NCBI RefSeq assembly: GCF_018107685.1
Contig: NZ_CP064834.1
Coordinates: 186,001 to 250,000, forward strand
Length of the DNA: 64,000 bases
Origin: Coxiella endosymbiont of Amblyomma nuttalli
GTDB lineage: Bacteria; Pseudomonadota; Gammaproteobacteria; Coxiellales; Coxiellaceae
Direction of reading: 5' to 3'
Position numbers and translations under genes: made by a program. Shown in pieces: positions 42,156 through 51,531 of the stretch (its first letter is position 1; each line of letters begins with the position of its first letter). The notes under the pieces are model-generated. The model did not search any database, was not told the DNA's origin, and saw only the letters and a program-made list of their open reading frames with translations.

Positions 42156-43340
42156 TCATGAGCTCATCTTGGCTTTTTTACATAGAGACTGTTCTGCTGT
42201 TGTTGATAAATAAAGCATCTCTAATGCTAAACGAGCTACTCTCATCGATGCTCCTCCACCACCTAATTTTTCTTTAATAGGCTTTAGTTGAGTTAAACGG
42301 TACTGGCGATAGAAAGAGTCTTCTAATAAACGACAAATTTCATTGGCAATGGCTTCTGGTGTGGCTGCTTTTTGAATGAGTTCTGGTGTCACGCGAGCTC
42401 CAGCAACTAAATTAGATAAACCAATGCAAGGAACCCGAATCAAGTTTTTCACCAGCCAATAGGTGAGAAGAGCGACTTTGTAGATAATGATGAAAGGAAC
42501 TTGATACAAAGCAATTTCTAAAGTTACTGTGCCTGAAGTCGCAATAGCTGCGTCACAGAGGGGCAGTATATTATAGACATTATGTTTAATCACTTTAATC
42601 TCAGGAAATAGATAATTTCGAATGTCATCCATCGATAAATTTGGTGCTAATGGTAATACAAATTGAACTTGTGGTATGTGTTTTTGGATCAAGTGAGCGG
42701 CTGATACAATAATTGGCAATAAACGAGTAATCTCATTATTGCGACTACCAGGAAATAAACCAATGATCGGTTTATCAGGAGATAGATTGAATCGTTGATA
42801 AGCTTCTTTTCGGCAAAGCGAAGGTACGGCAATGTCAATTAGTGGATGACCAACAAGATTCACCGGTATATTCTCTCGTTGGTATAGCTTTTCTTCAAAA
42901 GCAAATAAAACCGCCATTTGATCCACATATTTTTTTATGTTTTTAGTACGACCATAACGCCATGCCCAGGTTTGGGGACTAACATAGTAAAGTACTGGGA
43001 TACCGGCCTTTTTAGCATGTTTCGCCATGTGTAAATTAAAACCCGGATAATCAATAAAAACGACTAAATTTGGTGGCGTTTTTTTAAAACGTTTTTTTAA
43101 TGTTTGTCTAATGGAAAGGATGATATTTAAATACTTAAATGCCTCAAATAAACCAACAACTCCAAGGCGATTAGAATCGATAAAAATACTTACGCCTGCA
43201 TCCCGCATTTGTTTTCCACCAACACCTGTCAGCAGGATAGTTGGATCAAGAGTTTTTAACGATTTTGCGAGATGAGCACCTAATAAGTCTCCAGAAGCTT
43301 CACCTGAGATAATGAGGATCTGTTTGGAAAATTTAGTCAT
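42156..43340 (-). CDS. lpxB: Lipid-A-disaccharide synthase
   Basis: LpxB joins UDP-2,3-diacylglucosamine and lipid X into the lipid A disaccharide at the inner membrane. The 394-residue GT-B protein has the N-terminal ISGEASGDLLGAHL, GGKQMRDAGV, the VFIDYPGFNLHMAKHAKKAG and PQTWAWR segments, LFPGSRNNEI (donor site) and ATSGTVTLEIAL. It directly abuts the upstream oxidoreductase gene with no spacer, so the two are coupled. It is inverted relative to lpxA. Confidence 0.96.
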   Translation of the reverse strand: MTKFSKQILIISGEASGDLLGAHLAKSLKTLDPTILLTGVGGKQMRDAGVSIFIDSNRLGVVGLFEAFKYLNIILSIRQTLKKRFKKTPPNLVVFIDYPGFNLHMAKHAKKAGIPVLYYVSPQTWAWRYGRTKNIKKYVDQMAVLFAFEEKLYQRENIPVNLVGHPLIDIAVPSLCRKEAYQRFNLSPDKPIIGLFPGSRNNEITRLLPIIVSAAHLIQKHIPQVQFVLPLAPNLSMDDIRNYLFPEIKVIKHNVYNILPLCDAAIATSGTVTLEIALYQVPFIIIYKVALLTYWLVKNLIRVPCIGLSNLVAGARVTPELIQKAATPEAIANEICRLLEDSFYRQYRLTQLKPIKEKLGGGGASMRVARLALEMLYLSTTAEQSLCKKAKMSS

Positions 43341-44315
43341 TTAAATGATCACCGGTGAAATCGGAAATTGTTCATTGGCTCGATGAACAATTAATGAAAT
43401 TTCTAAGGCGGTTGCTAAGGCAGTTTTTCCGGCTTCGCCGGAAACCAATGGCGGCTTTTTATGAATAATGGAATGTAAAAACGCAGCGATTTGATCTAAC
43501 AATGCGTCACCTTTGTTAAATCGTTCTACATTCCGGGTGATCTCTGGAATACCGGGAAACATTTCTTGTATGCCTTTGCGATGAACAGCTATTTTCTTGT
43601 GATTAAGATCAATGGCAATATAATTATCATGTTGAAAGATGCGTAATTTCCTCTTTACTTTCTTCAGACTAATACGACTGGCCGTTATGTTCGCGACACA
43701 GCCGTTAACAAATGTAATACGGGCATTTGCAATATCGATATAAGCTGATAGCACAGAAGCGCCGCTGGCTGAAATATCTTGAATATCCGCTTTGACGATT
43801 GATTGAATAATATCAATATCATGAATCATTAAATCTAGAACGACATTCACGTCACTTCCACGTAACTTAAAGGGTGCTAACCGTAATGATTCAATAAAAC
43901 GCGGATTGGAAATTATGGGTTTTACTGCTTTAATCACATTGTTAAAACGTTCGAGATGACCAATTTGAAGGATAACCTGGTTTTTTTTTGCTGCTATGAT
44001 GAGATCATCCGCTTCTTTCAGCGTAGTAGCAATGGGTTTTTCTAAAAGAACGTGAATACCGTTATCTAAAAAAAATAGTGCGATTTGATGATGCAAAGGC
44101 GTAGGAACAGAAACACTTACAGCATCTACTGATCCTAATAATGACTGATAATCGATGACCGCCTTCACATTGAGTTCTTTGGCTTTTGGGTAACAATGTT
44201 CATGATCGATATCACAAACTGCCACAAGTTCAGCCTGTGGTAAAATGGCATATTTTTCTGCATGGTATTGTCCTAAATAACCTACGCCGATCACAGCTGT
44301 TCTAACTTTCTCCAT
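43341..44315 (-). CDS. Gfo/Idh/MocA-family NAD(P)-dependent oxidoreductase
   Basis: A 324-residue oxidoreductase when started at ATG 44315 (MEKVRTAVIG); an in-frame upstream start would add 22 residues without homology to the family start. The N-terminal Rossmann motif is VIGVGYLGQYHAEKY, the next family motif is HVLLEKPIATT, and HLERFNNV and DLMIHDIDII belong to the substrate domain. Such genes are commonly found beside lpxB or other lipid A genes in Legionella and Coxiella relatives. A role in cell-envelope sugar metabolism is inference; the substrate cannot be read from the sequence. It runs without spacer into lpxB. Confidence 0.88.
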   Translation of the reverse strand: MEKVRTAVIGVGYLGQYHAEKYAILPQAELVAVCDIDHEHCYPKAKELNVKAVIDYQSLLGSVDAVSVSVPTPLHHQIALFFLDNGIHVLLEKPIATTLKEADDLIIAAKKNQVILQIGHLERFNNVIKAVKPIISNPRFIESLRLAPFKLRGSDVNVVLDLMIHDIDIIQSIVKADIQDISASGASVLSAYIDIANARITFVNGCVANITASRISLKKVKRKLRIFQHDNYIAIDLNHKKIAVHRKGIQEMFPGIPEITRNVERFNKGDALLDQIAAFLHSIIHKKPPLVSGEAGKTALATALEISLIVHRANEQFPISPVII

Positions 44316-45747
44316 TGTTCTATCTACGCTTTGTGATATCAAATGAGGCGTAATAGTGGCATTTTTTGTAAACTTAATCAATATTTAGGATAGAGCGAAA
44401 ATACGTGGAGACATTTCGGTGTGTTTTATCTTGTAAAAAATCTTTATCTAAATCCGCCTTATTCAATATCTCTATAATATTAATATGCTCTCTTGATAAT
44501 GTTTTTCAACAGTTCTTCGGATTGATGGATTTGAATATGGATTTGAATATGAAGGCGATCAAGATCGTTAGACCAAGAATTAATACTCATAATAATACTG
44601 AGACGATTTTCAATTTATCAGCTTGAAATTGTGGTATATTTTAAGACAGAATATCGTTTAACGATATCCTCTGATTAAGGATACGGGGTACGTCAGTCTA
44701 TTTTCTTACGCTGGTTTTATCCCCTCCTATGGCTTCAGGAAAATGTGTCTTTGGCTATTCTGACCTATAGCTGCTCTTTTGAGATCGTCCTTGTCTTTCC
44801 GGTAGACCACATTAAGGCGAGGGATCATCACTTTAATTAATGGATAAAGGCTCCCTTCCTATGGCCTCAGCCAGGGAGATGAATGATTTAAAAAAAATGC
44901 TGTAAGTTTTTTACCTATAAAGTCGTCTAAAAAAGAATTTTGCTATGCCTTATTTTCTAGACAGTTAAATAAACAATCTGATGCTTGTTCAATAAAATAC
45001 CTATTTTTCGATGTCAATTAGTGTAATCATTTCTCCTACTTTTGATTTAAATGTGATTGGAGTGATTTATGTCTCTAAATTAGAGAATTGCCATATTATA
45101 AAACATGATAGCCACCTATTGTGCATAATCGATATTTTAACGAAAATGACTATGGCAGGGCATCAAATCCACTAATTTATACTTTATAAAGGTTTTCTTG
45201 TTAACTGATAATTTTCTTTTCTGGCGCAGATATGGATAATTTCAGTAATATCAATTAATTTCGTGATAATATCCGTCTGATTGCTCTAAGAACACTGTTT
45301 CGAACATAACCTTTTGCCACAATCAGTTTAGCGAATATCATTATTTAATACTCAGTGGTTTTATGAACTGATTCAGTAAATGCAACACGTTCATCATGTT
45401 TCGCTTTAATTAGGTTTCTTGTAGGTAAGAGTTAAGTTATCTCACGGCGTAACACCATAACCTTCCTACATGCCTCGAATATTAACACGATGAATAGAAT
45501 GCTACACTATCCTTTCCGCTTTTTCTTTGCTAACTCTCCAGCGAGTGTTAATCTATGCTTTTTCTTATTAGTTGGAGGTCACACTCCCCGTGTATTATAT
45601 ATAACGCCTTTAGATTATAGTTTCTGATTGCCTATGATCAATGCGTATGGTTTTAGTGATTTCTAGATTTTTCAGCTCAAAACTTAAGGTTTTTAGTGAA
45701 GAAGATTTATTATAATTACGGATTAATAATAGAAAAGATTAATTAAC
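44316..45747. other. Gene-free DNA upstream of the lpxB pair and tadA
   Basis: 1.4 kb without a supported gene. A frame at 44405-44626 contains a 12-base duplication encoding MDLN twice and is likely chance. Around 44690-44890 the sequence is less AT-rich. Its minus strand reads NVVYRKDKDDLKRAAIGQN before a stop, possibly a gene fragment I cannot identify. CCTATGGC followed by TCAG recurs at two places about 130 bases apart in that patch. Confidence 0.5.
44525..44548. repeat. 12-base tandem duplication
   Basis: The unit ATGGATTTGAAT occurs twice head to tail without mismatch. Confidence 0.9.
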
Positions 45748-46200
45748 ATGAATGAAACTGATGTATCGTTCATTCGACGAGCTTTATTATTAGCTAAAGA
45801 GGCCGACAGGAGTAACGAAGTGCCAATTGGGGCAGTTTTAGTAAAAAAAAATGAGGTCATTGGCGAAGGGTTTAACCAACCGATTATTTTAAATGATCCC
45901 ACTGCTCATGCCGAAATAATTGCATTACGAAGGGCTGCTGCAAGGATTGGTAATTATCGTTTGATTGATACCACACTTTACGTCACTTTAGAACCCTGTG
46001 TTATGTGCTTAGGTGCCATGATTCAATCCCGTGTAAAACGTCTGTTTTTTGGTGCATATGATCTTCGTATGGGAGCAGTTACTAGCGTTTTCCAATTATT
46101 AAAAAATCCTTATCTTAATCACCGTATTGACTGGTGTGGAGGTATTTTGATAGAAGAATGTGCATGGATCTTGAAAAATTTTTTTCGGATGCGACGATAA
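45748..46200 (+). CDS. tadA: tRNA-specific adenosine deaminase TadA
   Basis: TadA deaminates A34 to inosine in the anticodon of tRNA-Arg(ACG). The 150-residue zinc deaminase shows HAE (54-56), with the zinc histidine and proton-shuttle glutamate, and PCVMC (83-87) with both zinc cysteines, plus the EVPIGAVLV start of the fold and DLRMGAV typical of TadA. It stands alone, flanked by 1.4 kb and 2.2 kb of gene-free DNA, consistent with selection retaining only an essential gene. Confidence 0.95.
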   Translation: MNETDVSFIRRALLLAKEADRSNEVPIGAVLVKKNEVIGEGFNQPIILNDPTAHAEIIALRRAAARIGNYRLIDTTLYVTLEPCVMCLGAMIQSRVKRLFFGAYDLRMGAVTSVFQLLKNPYLNHRIDWCGGILIEECAWILKNFFRMRR

Positions 46201-48394
46201 AATCCGATGGGCGTGTGATTACATCTGTATTTATTTAATGGGTTTTGCATTTTAAAGGGGATAGTTTAGGAATTTGAGAGATACACTAAGATTTTAAAAA
46301 GGATTTAGAGGTATGAATGTAAAATCGGTTTCAAGTCATTTCTGACGGATTCGTATCAGAAGTTGGTCAGTGATAAATTATAAAATATGAAGTCATTTCT
46401 ATGCAATGAAATTCGGCATTTTGTTGCAGAACTTTCAAAAAATTAGCATGCAAAAGACGATTACAAGAGGTCTACAGGTACAATATTTATAAAAATACCA
46501 GACCAAAAAAATGTTTTTAAGGTGGGTTATTTGATATTGTTATTAATATTAGACATTAATAGATGTTTCTATTACATACCAAATCCATATATCATAATAG
46601 TTAGTTAATAACTATATACGACTATAATGATCAGAAAATTATTAAAGCCAATCTATCCAGGAAAGGAGATAGATTTGGATCTGCTCATATGGATTCAGAA
46701 TTTTTTTGCAACTAATTTTAACGGGAGTAAAACTAAACACTATGGTATTAGTTTTTCTGTTTACAGCATACAAATATCCTGAGAGATTCTATGAATATAA
46801 TAAGAATAGGTGATTAAGAAACATTAAATTTTTCCAGTTTATATCAAAAAAATCGTAAATCGATACAAAATGATATAAGAACTTTTTTAAAGACTTTCGA
46901 GAAGTTACCAGTGTGAAATGTAGTATGACTTTTCATGATCCTTAATCAGCTATACGGTAATGTTTACTAAAGGACAACTGAGCAGCTAATAAAAATTAGG
47001 AAACAGTTACTGCTAAAAGAGTACAAAAATAGGTATCCAAAATTTTGAATGTCTCTTCTAGAAGCTTAGGAAAGTGAATAATAGTTCTCATCTTCTGGTA
47101 ACCCTAATAGGATGCAATAATGATTTCCCCTTGAAATAAATGATCTATAGTACTTATTTTTTATGTATTCATACAGTCTTGTGATTGCTTACCAAAGCAA
47201 AGTTACTGTAATTGCTGTTCTGATAAAAAAATATAAAGAAAAATTAGAAAATTAGTAGAACAACGTAAATGTTTAAAAGATTATCGTTTTTTTGAACATT
47301 GATCAAAAGGTAAAATCATTACGGCTTTTCTTTAGGCAAAGAAACGTCGATTAGAACTATTTGCAGAAATGACAAGGATTATTCTAACTATGAAGATTAT
47401 ACCAAATAAAGCACGAATTTTTGAACATAAGTAGCTAAAAATGGATTTTAAATTGAAATTAAGAATAAGAAGTTTGTGATAACGATTTCTTCATTGTAAG
47501 TGAGCTACCCTTAGGTAAGGGTGGTAGTGGGTGTTATCATCGAATTAACGAATTTTGATGATCAAGTTTCTCAGTCCTATTTTAGGTATATTTTGATGTC
47601 ATACAGGATGAAAATATTGCATTTATCGTTGTTGAAATTCGAAACATCAAAATACAGTGAATAAGATTCATTAACGTACTGTTTACTGGGATTTCAGTAA
47701 AAGATAACTATACTTATAAAGAAAAGCAGAAAGAAAAACAGATTTGTTGAATCAGAAGTTTTGCTAGTCAGGCGTCTTTGAAACGATGATAAAAGTTTTA
47801 CAGATGGTTCGTGGAATTTTGAAATAAATAAAGAGAGATGACAACTCACTGTACTTAACCTTAAAACTAGATCGTAAATTTTATTTTTGAACAACACTAT
47901 TGACAGAACATTTTTTTACCGGATGTTTCCTATCAGGCTTGGACAAGATCTATGTTTACCGCAATCATCAGGTTATGTTTGGAGATCTTAGAAACAAAGG
48001 TCAAAACTTGGTCGGAAGATGAAGGTGGATTTTGAGGTAGTATTAGATTGTAAAGGAAAGCAGAGAGATAACAGTCTATCAAGAGTTTTTGAACAGTACC
48101 ATTGACATCACCATATTATCCTCAATTATTGATTCAATTAATTTTAGGATTTTTCAACTGTTACTAACTATGCAATAGACATGGTAAGGGCCTGTGCGCA
48201 AGGAAATTGAAGCACCATAGTTAGTTACTGTTATCCATCATCGTAATAACCATTTTACATTCTAGTTTTTCTAGCTTAGTAACGTGTTATATCAAGTTTT
48301 TTATCGCATGTAGCTTCTTTTCGCTTATCTAGCCCTTTAGCGTTATACTATCTTTGATTCTACTATAGATAGGTATAGACATAGGGAGGGGGTT
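46201..48394. other. Long gene-free, apparently decayed region between tadA and ppa
   Basis: 2.2 kb with no intact gene. From about 47190 to 47460 plus-strand fragments read RKIRKLVEQRKCLKDYRFFEH, then KKRRLELFAEMTRI and MKIIPNKARIFEH, broken by stops; this looks like an eroded protein gene that I cannot identify. A perfect short palindrome, ACCCTTA-GG-TAAGGGT, is at 47507-47522. A minus-strand frame at 47694-47897 is F- and S-rich and looks like chance. Confidence 0.5.
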
Positions 48395-48916
48395 ATGGTG
48401 CCAACTATTTCTGCTGGAAAAGATATTAACGATTTTAATGCTATTATTGAAATATCCGCGAATGGCGGCCAAATTAAATACGAATACGATAAAGATTTTC
48501 AACTTTTGACTGTGGATCGATTCATGCCGACGTCAATGCGTTATCCTTGTAATTATGGATTTGTGCCGAATACGCTAGCGAGAGATGGTGATCCACTGGA
48601 TGTATTAGTATTAACCCCAGTACCTGTACAATCAGGTACGTTAGTGCGAGTAAGAGGTGTATGTGTGATGAAAATGGAAGATGAATCGGGAAAGGATAGC
48701 AAAGTATTAGCAGTGCCTTTGACAAAGGCTTGTTGCGAATATAAACATATTCAGTCTTTGCAAGATGTTTCTCCGTTGTTGTTAGATATCATTGCTCATT
48801 TCTTTGCACACTATAAAGAACTTGAACCCAATAGATGGGCAAAATTCAAAGGGTGGTTCGATAAAAGCGAAGCTGAAAAAGAATTCGAAGCCAGTATCAA
48901 TCGCTTTCAAAAATGA
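48395..48916 (+). CDS. ppa: Inorganic pyrophosphatase
   Basis: Ppa hydrolyses pyrophosphate and drives biosynthetic reactions. The 173-residue family I protein has KYEYDKDFQLLTVDRF, YPCNYGFVPNTLARDGDPLD (metal-binding aspartates) and the KFKGWFDKSEAEKE segment near the C-terminus. ATG 48395 follows AGGGAGG. Length is typical (about 175). It is isolated: gene-free DNA precedes it and a probable putA remnant follows. Confidence 0.96.
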   Translation: MVPTISAGKDINDFNAIIEISANGGQIKYEYDKDFQLLTVDRFMPTSMRYPCNYGFVPNTLARDGDPLDVLVLTPVPVQSGTLVRVRGVCVMKMEDESGKDSKVLAVPLTKACCEYKHIQSLQDVSPLLLDIIAHFFAHYKELEPNRWAKFKGWFDKSEAEKEFEASINRFQK

Positions 48917-48949
48917 TGTGAGAAAAATAATGACAGATCAATTCACTTT

Positions 48950-49510
48950 TGATTTATGAAAAAGCTATAATAGCAGATTTAGTAGGGCCTCTGATAAATG
49001 TAGCATATCGCATAGATAAGACTGAATGTATTAAACATTTACTTAATCTTGTTATTTTATATAGAAATTGAACGTACCGTAAGTTCAATAACAAAGATAC
49101 TAGTTATCGAGGTACATGAACAGGAAAGCAAGCAAAAGAAATCAAAAGATTAATAATCAAAAGATTAATGTGGCAATATGGTTTATTTACTAAGGCCGTG
49201 GTATTGTATTAATAATGTGCGTGCAACCGAAGTCATTATTACGCGTAATTGTTACGTGTATCCGCGTATTTGAGATAAAGAAACTGAAAGTTTATTAGTG
49301 GTGGTAATCCGATTGGTAGTGATAATCTGATCCGAAAAATGGAAAACCTATTATTCGCAAAGCAGTGCTGTGAAGTAATTAAGTTACGTTGTATTGGTGG
49401 GTACACTATTCGAGGCTATTAAAGTACATCTGGCAAACCAACTGGTGCAGGCGACTAAGAATATCGTTGCGCGAGTGATTTTAAGATTCTGCTATACAGA
49501 TAAAAGTCTA
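48950..49510 (+). pseudogene. putA: Probable remnant of proline dehydrogenase/P5C dehydrogenase PutA (N-terminal part)
   Basis: Several frames give fragments resembling PutA in order: LINVAYRIDKTECIKHLL near 49000-49050 (for the AAYRxDExxCVxxLL region), QYGLFTKAVVL near 49177-49210 (for WGLMLTGKV), and GKPIIRKAV near 49340-49370 (for EPVIRKAV). Stops and frame changes separate them, and a 15-base duplication lies at 49140-49169. The order and spacing are compressed, so much of the gene is deleted. Each match is short, so the name is tentative, but that this is degraded coding sequence is likely. Confidence 0.42.
49140..49169. repeat. 15-base tandem duplication
   Basis: The unit AATCAAAAGATTAAT occurs twice head to tail without mismatch, within the putative putA remnant. 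Confidence 0.92.
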
Positions 49511-49530
49511 ATTTAGGATAATGTAGTGTC

Positions 49531-49548
49531 AAGGAGAATAAGGAGAAT
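49531..49548 (+). repeat. 9-base tandem duplication of the rsmI ribosome binding site
   Basis: The unit AAGGAGAAT occurs twice, directly before the ATG of rsmI at 49549. The distal AGGAG is 12 bases from the start and the proximal one only 3, so neither has the usual 5-9 base spacing. Confidence 0.92.
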
Positions 49549-50400
49549 ATGGAAGGTTATTTATATATTCTTTCAACGCCTATCGGTAATCGTGACGACA
49601 TGACTTTGCGTGCGATTGATGTCCTTCGAATGGTGGATTTTATTGCAGCAGAAGATACGCGTCACAGCAAAAAGTTAATGGATTATTACAGAATCAAGAC
49701 ACCATTGCTTTCTCTGCATGAGCATAATGAAGTGACCCGCGCAATTCTTCTATGTGAAAAATTAAAACATGGGCTTAATATCGCACTTATTTCAGACGCA
49801 GGAACCCCGCTGATTAGTGATCCTGGTTATCGACTCATTACGAGAGTCCGTGAGGCAAGTATTAGAGTCATACCCGTTCCTGGGGCTTGTGCAGCTATTG
49901 CAGCGTTGGTGTCATCGGGTTTGCCAACGGATCGATTTGTATTCGAAGGATTTATTCCTTCGAAAGGAAAAGTGCGATGGGAAAAAATAGCGGCATTAAA
50001 AAATGAATCACGCACGATGATCTTTTATGAATCGTTTCATCGTGTTGTTGATCTCATTAATTTATTAAATGAACAATTTGGTTTCTATCGACGGGCGACT
50101 ATTGCGCGAGAATTAACAAAAACATTTGAAACTATTTATACTGCTCCGTTATTAAAATTAAAAAAATGGATCATTGAGGATGCCAAGCGACAAAAAGGAG
50201 AATTTGTAATTGTTGTGGAAGGCGCTACTGAAAACACTACAGAAGTGAACGAGAAAAATCAGCAATTGTTGATGGTATTGCTTGAGGAATTGTCATTGAA
50301 ACAAGCGGTTTCTTTAGCAGTAAAAATCACTCATCTTCCTCGAAAAAAACTTTATGCATTAGGGTTGTTTATTCAACAAGCACGCCAGCGACTACATTAG
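49549..50400 (+). CDS. rsmI: 16S rRNA 2'-O-ribose C1402 methyltransferase RsmI
   Basis: RsmI methylates the ribose of C1402 in the decoding centre of 16S rRNA using S-adenosylmethionine. The 283-residue protein has the family start [28 protein letters not shown], the glycine-rich [38 protein letters not shown] and the EREL-like [12 protein letters not shown] 49549 follows a duplicated AAGGAG. Its 3' end overlaps the convergent ihfB gene by 32 bases. Confidence 0.95.
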   Translation: MEGYLYILSTPIGNRDDMTLRAIDVLRMVDFIAAEDTRHSKKLMDYYRIKTPLLSLHEHNEVTRAILLCEKLKHGLNIALISDAGTPLISDPGYRLITRVREASIRVIPVPGACAAIAALVSSGLPTDRFVFEGFIPSKGKVRWEKIAALKNESRTMIFYESFHRVVDLINLLNEQFGFYRRATIARELTKTFETIYTAPLLKLKKWIIEDAKRQKGEFVIVVEGATENTTEVNEKNQQLLMVLLEELSLKQAVSLAVKITHLPRKKLYALGLFIQQARQRLH

Positions 50401-50707
50401 CAATTTCGTGGATTGAATATACACAACGACTCTTGTTAACTCGTTCGCGCAAACCCTTACCAGGTTTAAAATGTGGCGTATACTTTGCTTCTGTACAAAC
50501 GCGCTCTCCTGTTTTTGGGTTATGTGCTTTTCGAGGGGGACGATAATGAAGAGAAAAACTACCGAAACCGCGGATTTCGATGCGCTCACCTTGAGCGAGC
50601 ATAACACTCATACATTCCAATATATGATTAACGCTTGATTCAACATCTTGTAGTGATAAGGTTTTTTGCTGTGCTGCGATCTGATCGATGAGTTCTGATT
50701 TTACCAC
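50369..50707 (-). CDS. ihfB: Integration host factor beta subunit
   Basis: IhfB with IhfA binds and bends DNA. The protein has the family start [30 protein letters not shown] (the conserved core) and the arm region [13 protein letters not shown] 50707 is chosen because AAGGTG lies seven bases upstream and the product then matches the family N-terminus; GTG 50716 would add three residues. The 112 residues exceed the usual 94-100: about 17 extra C-terminal residues ([17 protein letters not shown]) are encoded in DNA that overlaps the end of rsmI. The call IhfB rather than HU rests on the [12 protein letters not shown] motif. Confidence 0.92.
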   Translation of the reverse strand: MVKSELIDQIAAQQKTLSLQDVESSVNHILECMSVMLAQGERIEIRGFGSFSLHYRPPRKAHNPKTGERVCTEAKYTPHFKPGKGLRERVNKSRCVYSIHEIANVVAGVLVE

Positions 50708-50747
50708 ATTTATCACCTTATCTTATTTTTAAGTTGTTTGATCCCCA

Positions 50748-50772
50748 TCGCCGCTTTGATTACAAGCGGCGA
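50748..50772. other. Perfect inverted repeat between ihfB and purN
   Basis: TCGCCGCTT (50748-50756) and AAGCGGCGA (50764-50772) form a 9-bp perfect stem around a 7-base loop. It lies 41 bases upstream of the ihfB start and about 100 bases after purN on the minus strand. No T-run follows directly on that strand, so it is not a standard intrinsic terminator; it could be a weak terminator for purMN, a processing site or part of the ihfB leader. Confidence 0.72.
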
Positions 50773-50874
50773 GTTCCAACATTGTATAATAGTTTTTTTG
50801 GAGTTGCTACTCCTCCTTCATCTCATAAGTTAAATTATGCAATTACCATTACCGATGCTTCAGTTAAAGATTGA

Positions 50875-51531
50875 TCAATAGACATAAAAAATTTCTTTTC
50901 CTGTCCTTGGGAGAAGTTTGTTGTCTAACCATACTTGCTGGTTACGTAAAGCAAGTCGACCTGCAGAGAACCAGGATAACACTTGGGGATAGAGAATATG
51001 TTCGAGAGTATGGATACGCTGACTAAGGGTTTTTGGAGTGTCTCTTTTTGTGACAAGAAGACTGGCTTGGCAAATGAGTGGACCTTTATCAATATCTTTA
51101 GTGACGTAATGAATGCTTACACCATGTTCTCGATCGCCTGTTGCCAACACGCATTCGTGAGTATTAAGATTGGCGGCGTATTTTGGGAGTAAAGATGGAT
51201 GTATGTTTATCATTCGTCCTGGAAAATAGGCAACGAAATCTTCACTCAGTTTACGCATGAAACCAGCAAGAACGATCAGTTTAGGATGATAATAATCAAT
51301 TATTTTTTGAAGAACAGCTTCAAACTTTATACGTGAAGGATAATTATCATGCGGGATAATATAAGTGGGAATTCCTGCCTGCTTAGCACGTTCTATACCA
51401 TAAGCATCTCTGCGGTTGCTAATGACAGCACGAATTGCCACTGCTAAATCTGTTCTAGTAGCCTCGATAATTGCTTGTAGATTACTCCCATCTCCAGAAA
51501 TGAGGATTAAGATCGGAAGAAGGGCTTTCAT
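50875..51531 (-). CDS. purN: Phosphoribosylglycinamide formyltransferase
   Basis: PurN formylates GAR with 10-formyl-THF in purine synthesis. The 218-residue protein has the phosphate loop [12 protein letters not shown], the LAGFMRKL segment, catalytic Asn and His in [12 protein letters not shown], and the Asp in KDIDKGPLI. Next to the active site the usual PGLHTH or KGLHTH motif reads AANLNTH, one residue longer and lacking the Gly. It overlaps purM by four bases (ATGA), so the two are coupled. Confidence 0.95.
   Translation of the reverse strand: MKALLPILILISGDGSNLQAIIEATRTDLAVAIRAVISNRRDAYGIERAKQAGIPTYIIPHDNYPSRIKFEAVLQKIIDYYHPKLIVLAGFMRKLSEDFVAYFPGRMINIHPSLLPKYAANLNTHECVLATGDREHGVSIHYVTKDIDKGPLICQASLLVTKRDTPKTLSQRIHTLEHILYPQVLSWFSAGRLALRNQQVWLDNKLLPRTGKEIFYVY

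Noticed and set aside
44690-44890. Less AT-rich patch considered as a decayed RNA gene
   Set aside because: No tmRNA, RNase P, SRP or rRNA signature is visible; only an unidentified minus-strand coding-like fragment.
47507-47522. Short perfect palindrome ACCCTTA-GG-TAAGGGT
   Set aside because: A 7-bp stem in 64 kb can occur by chance, there is no nearby promoter or gene start, and no second copy was seen.
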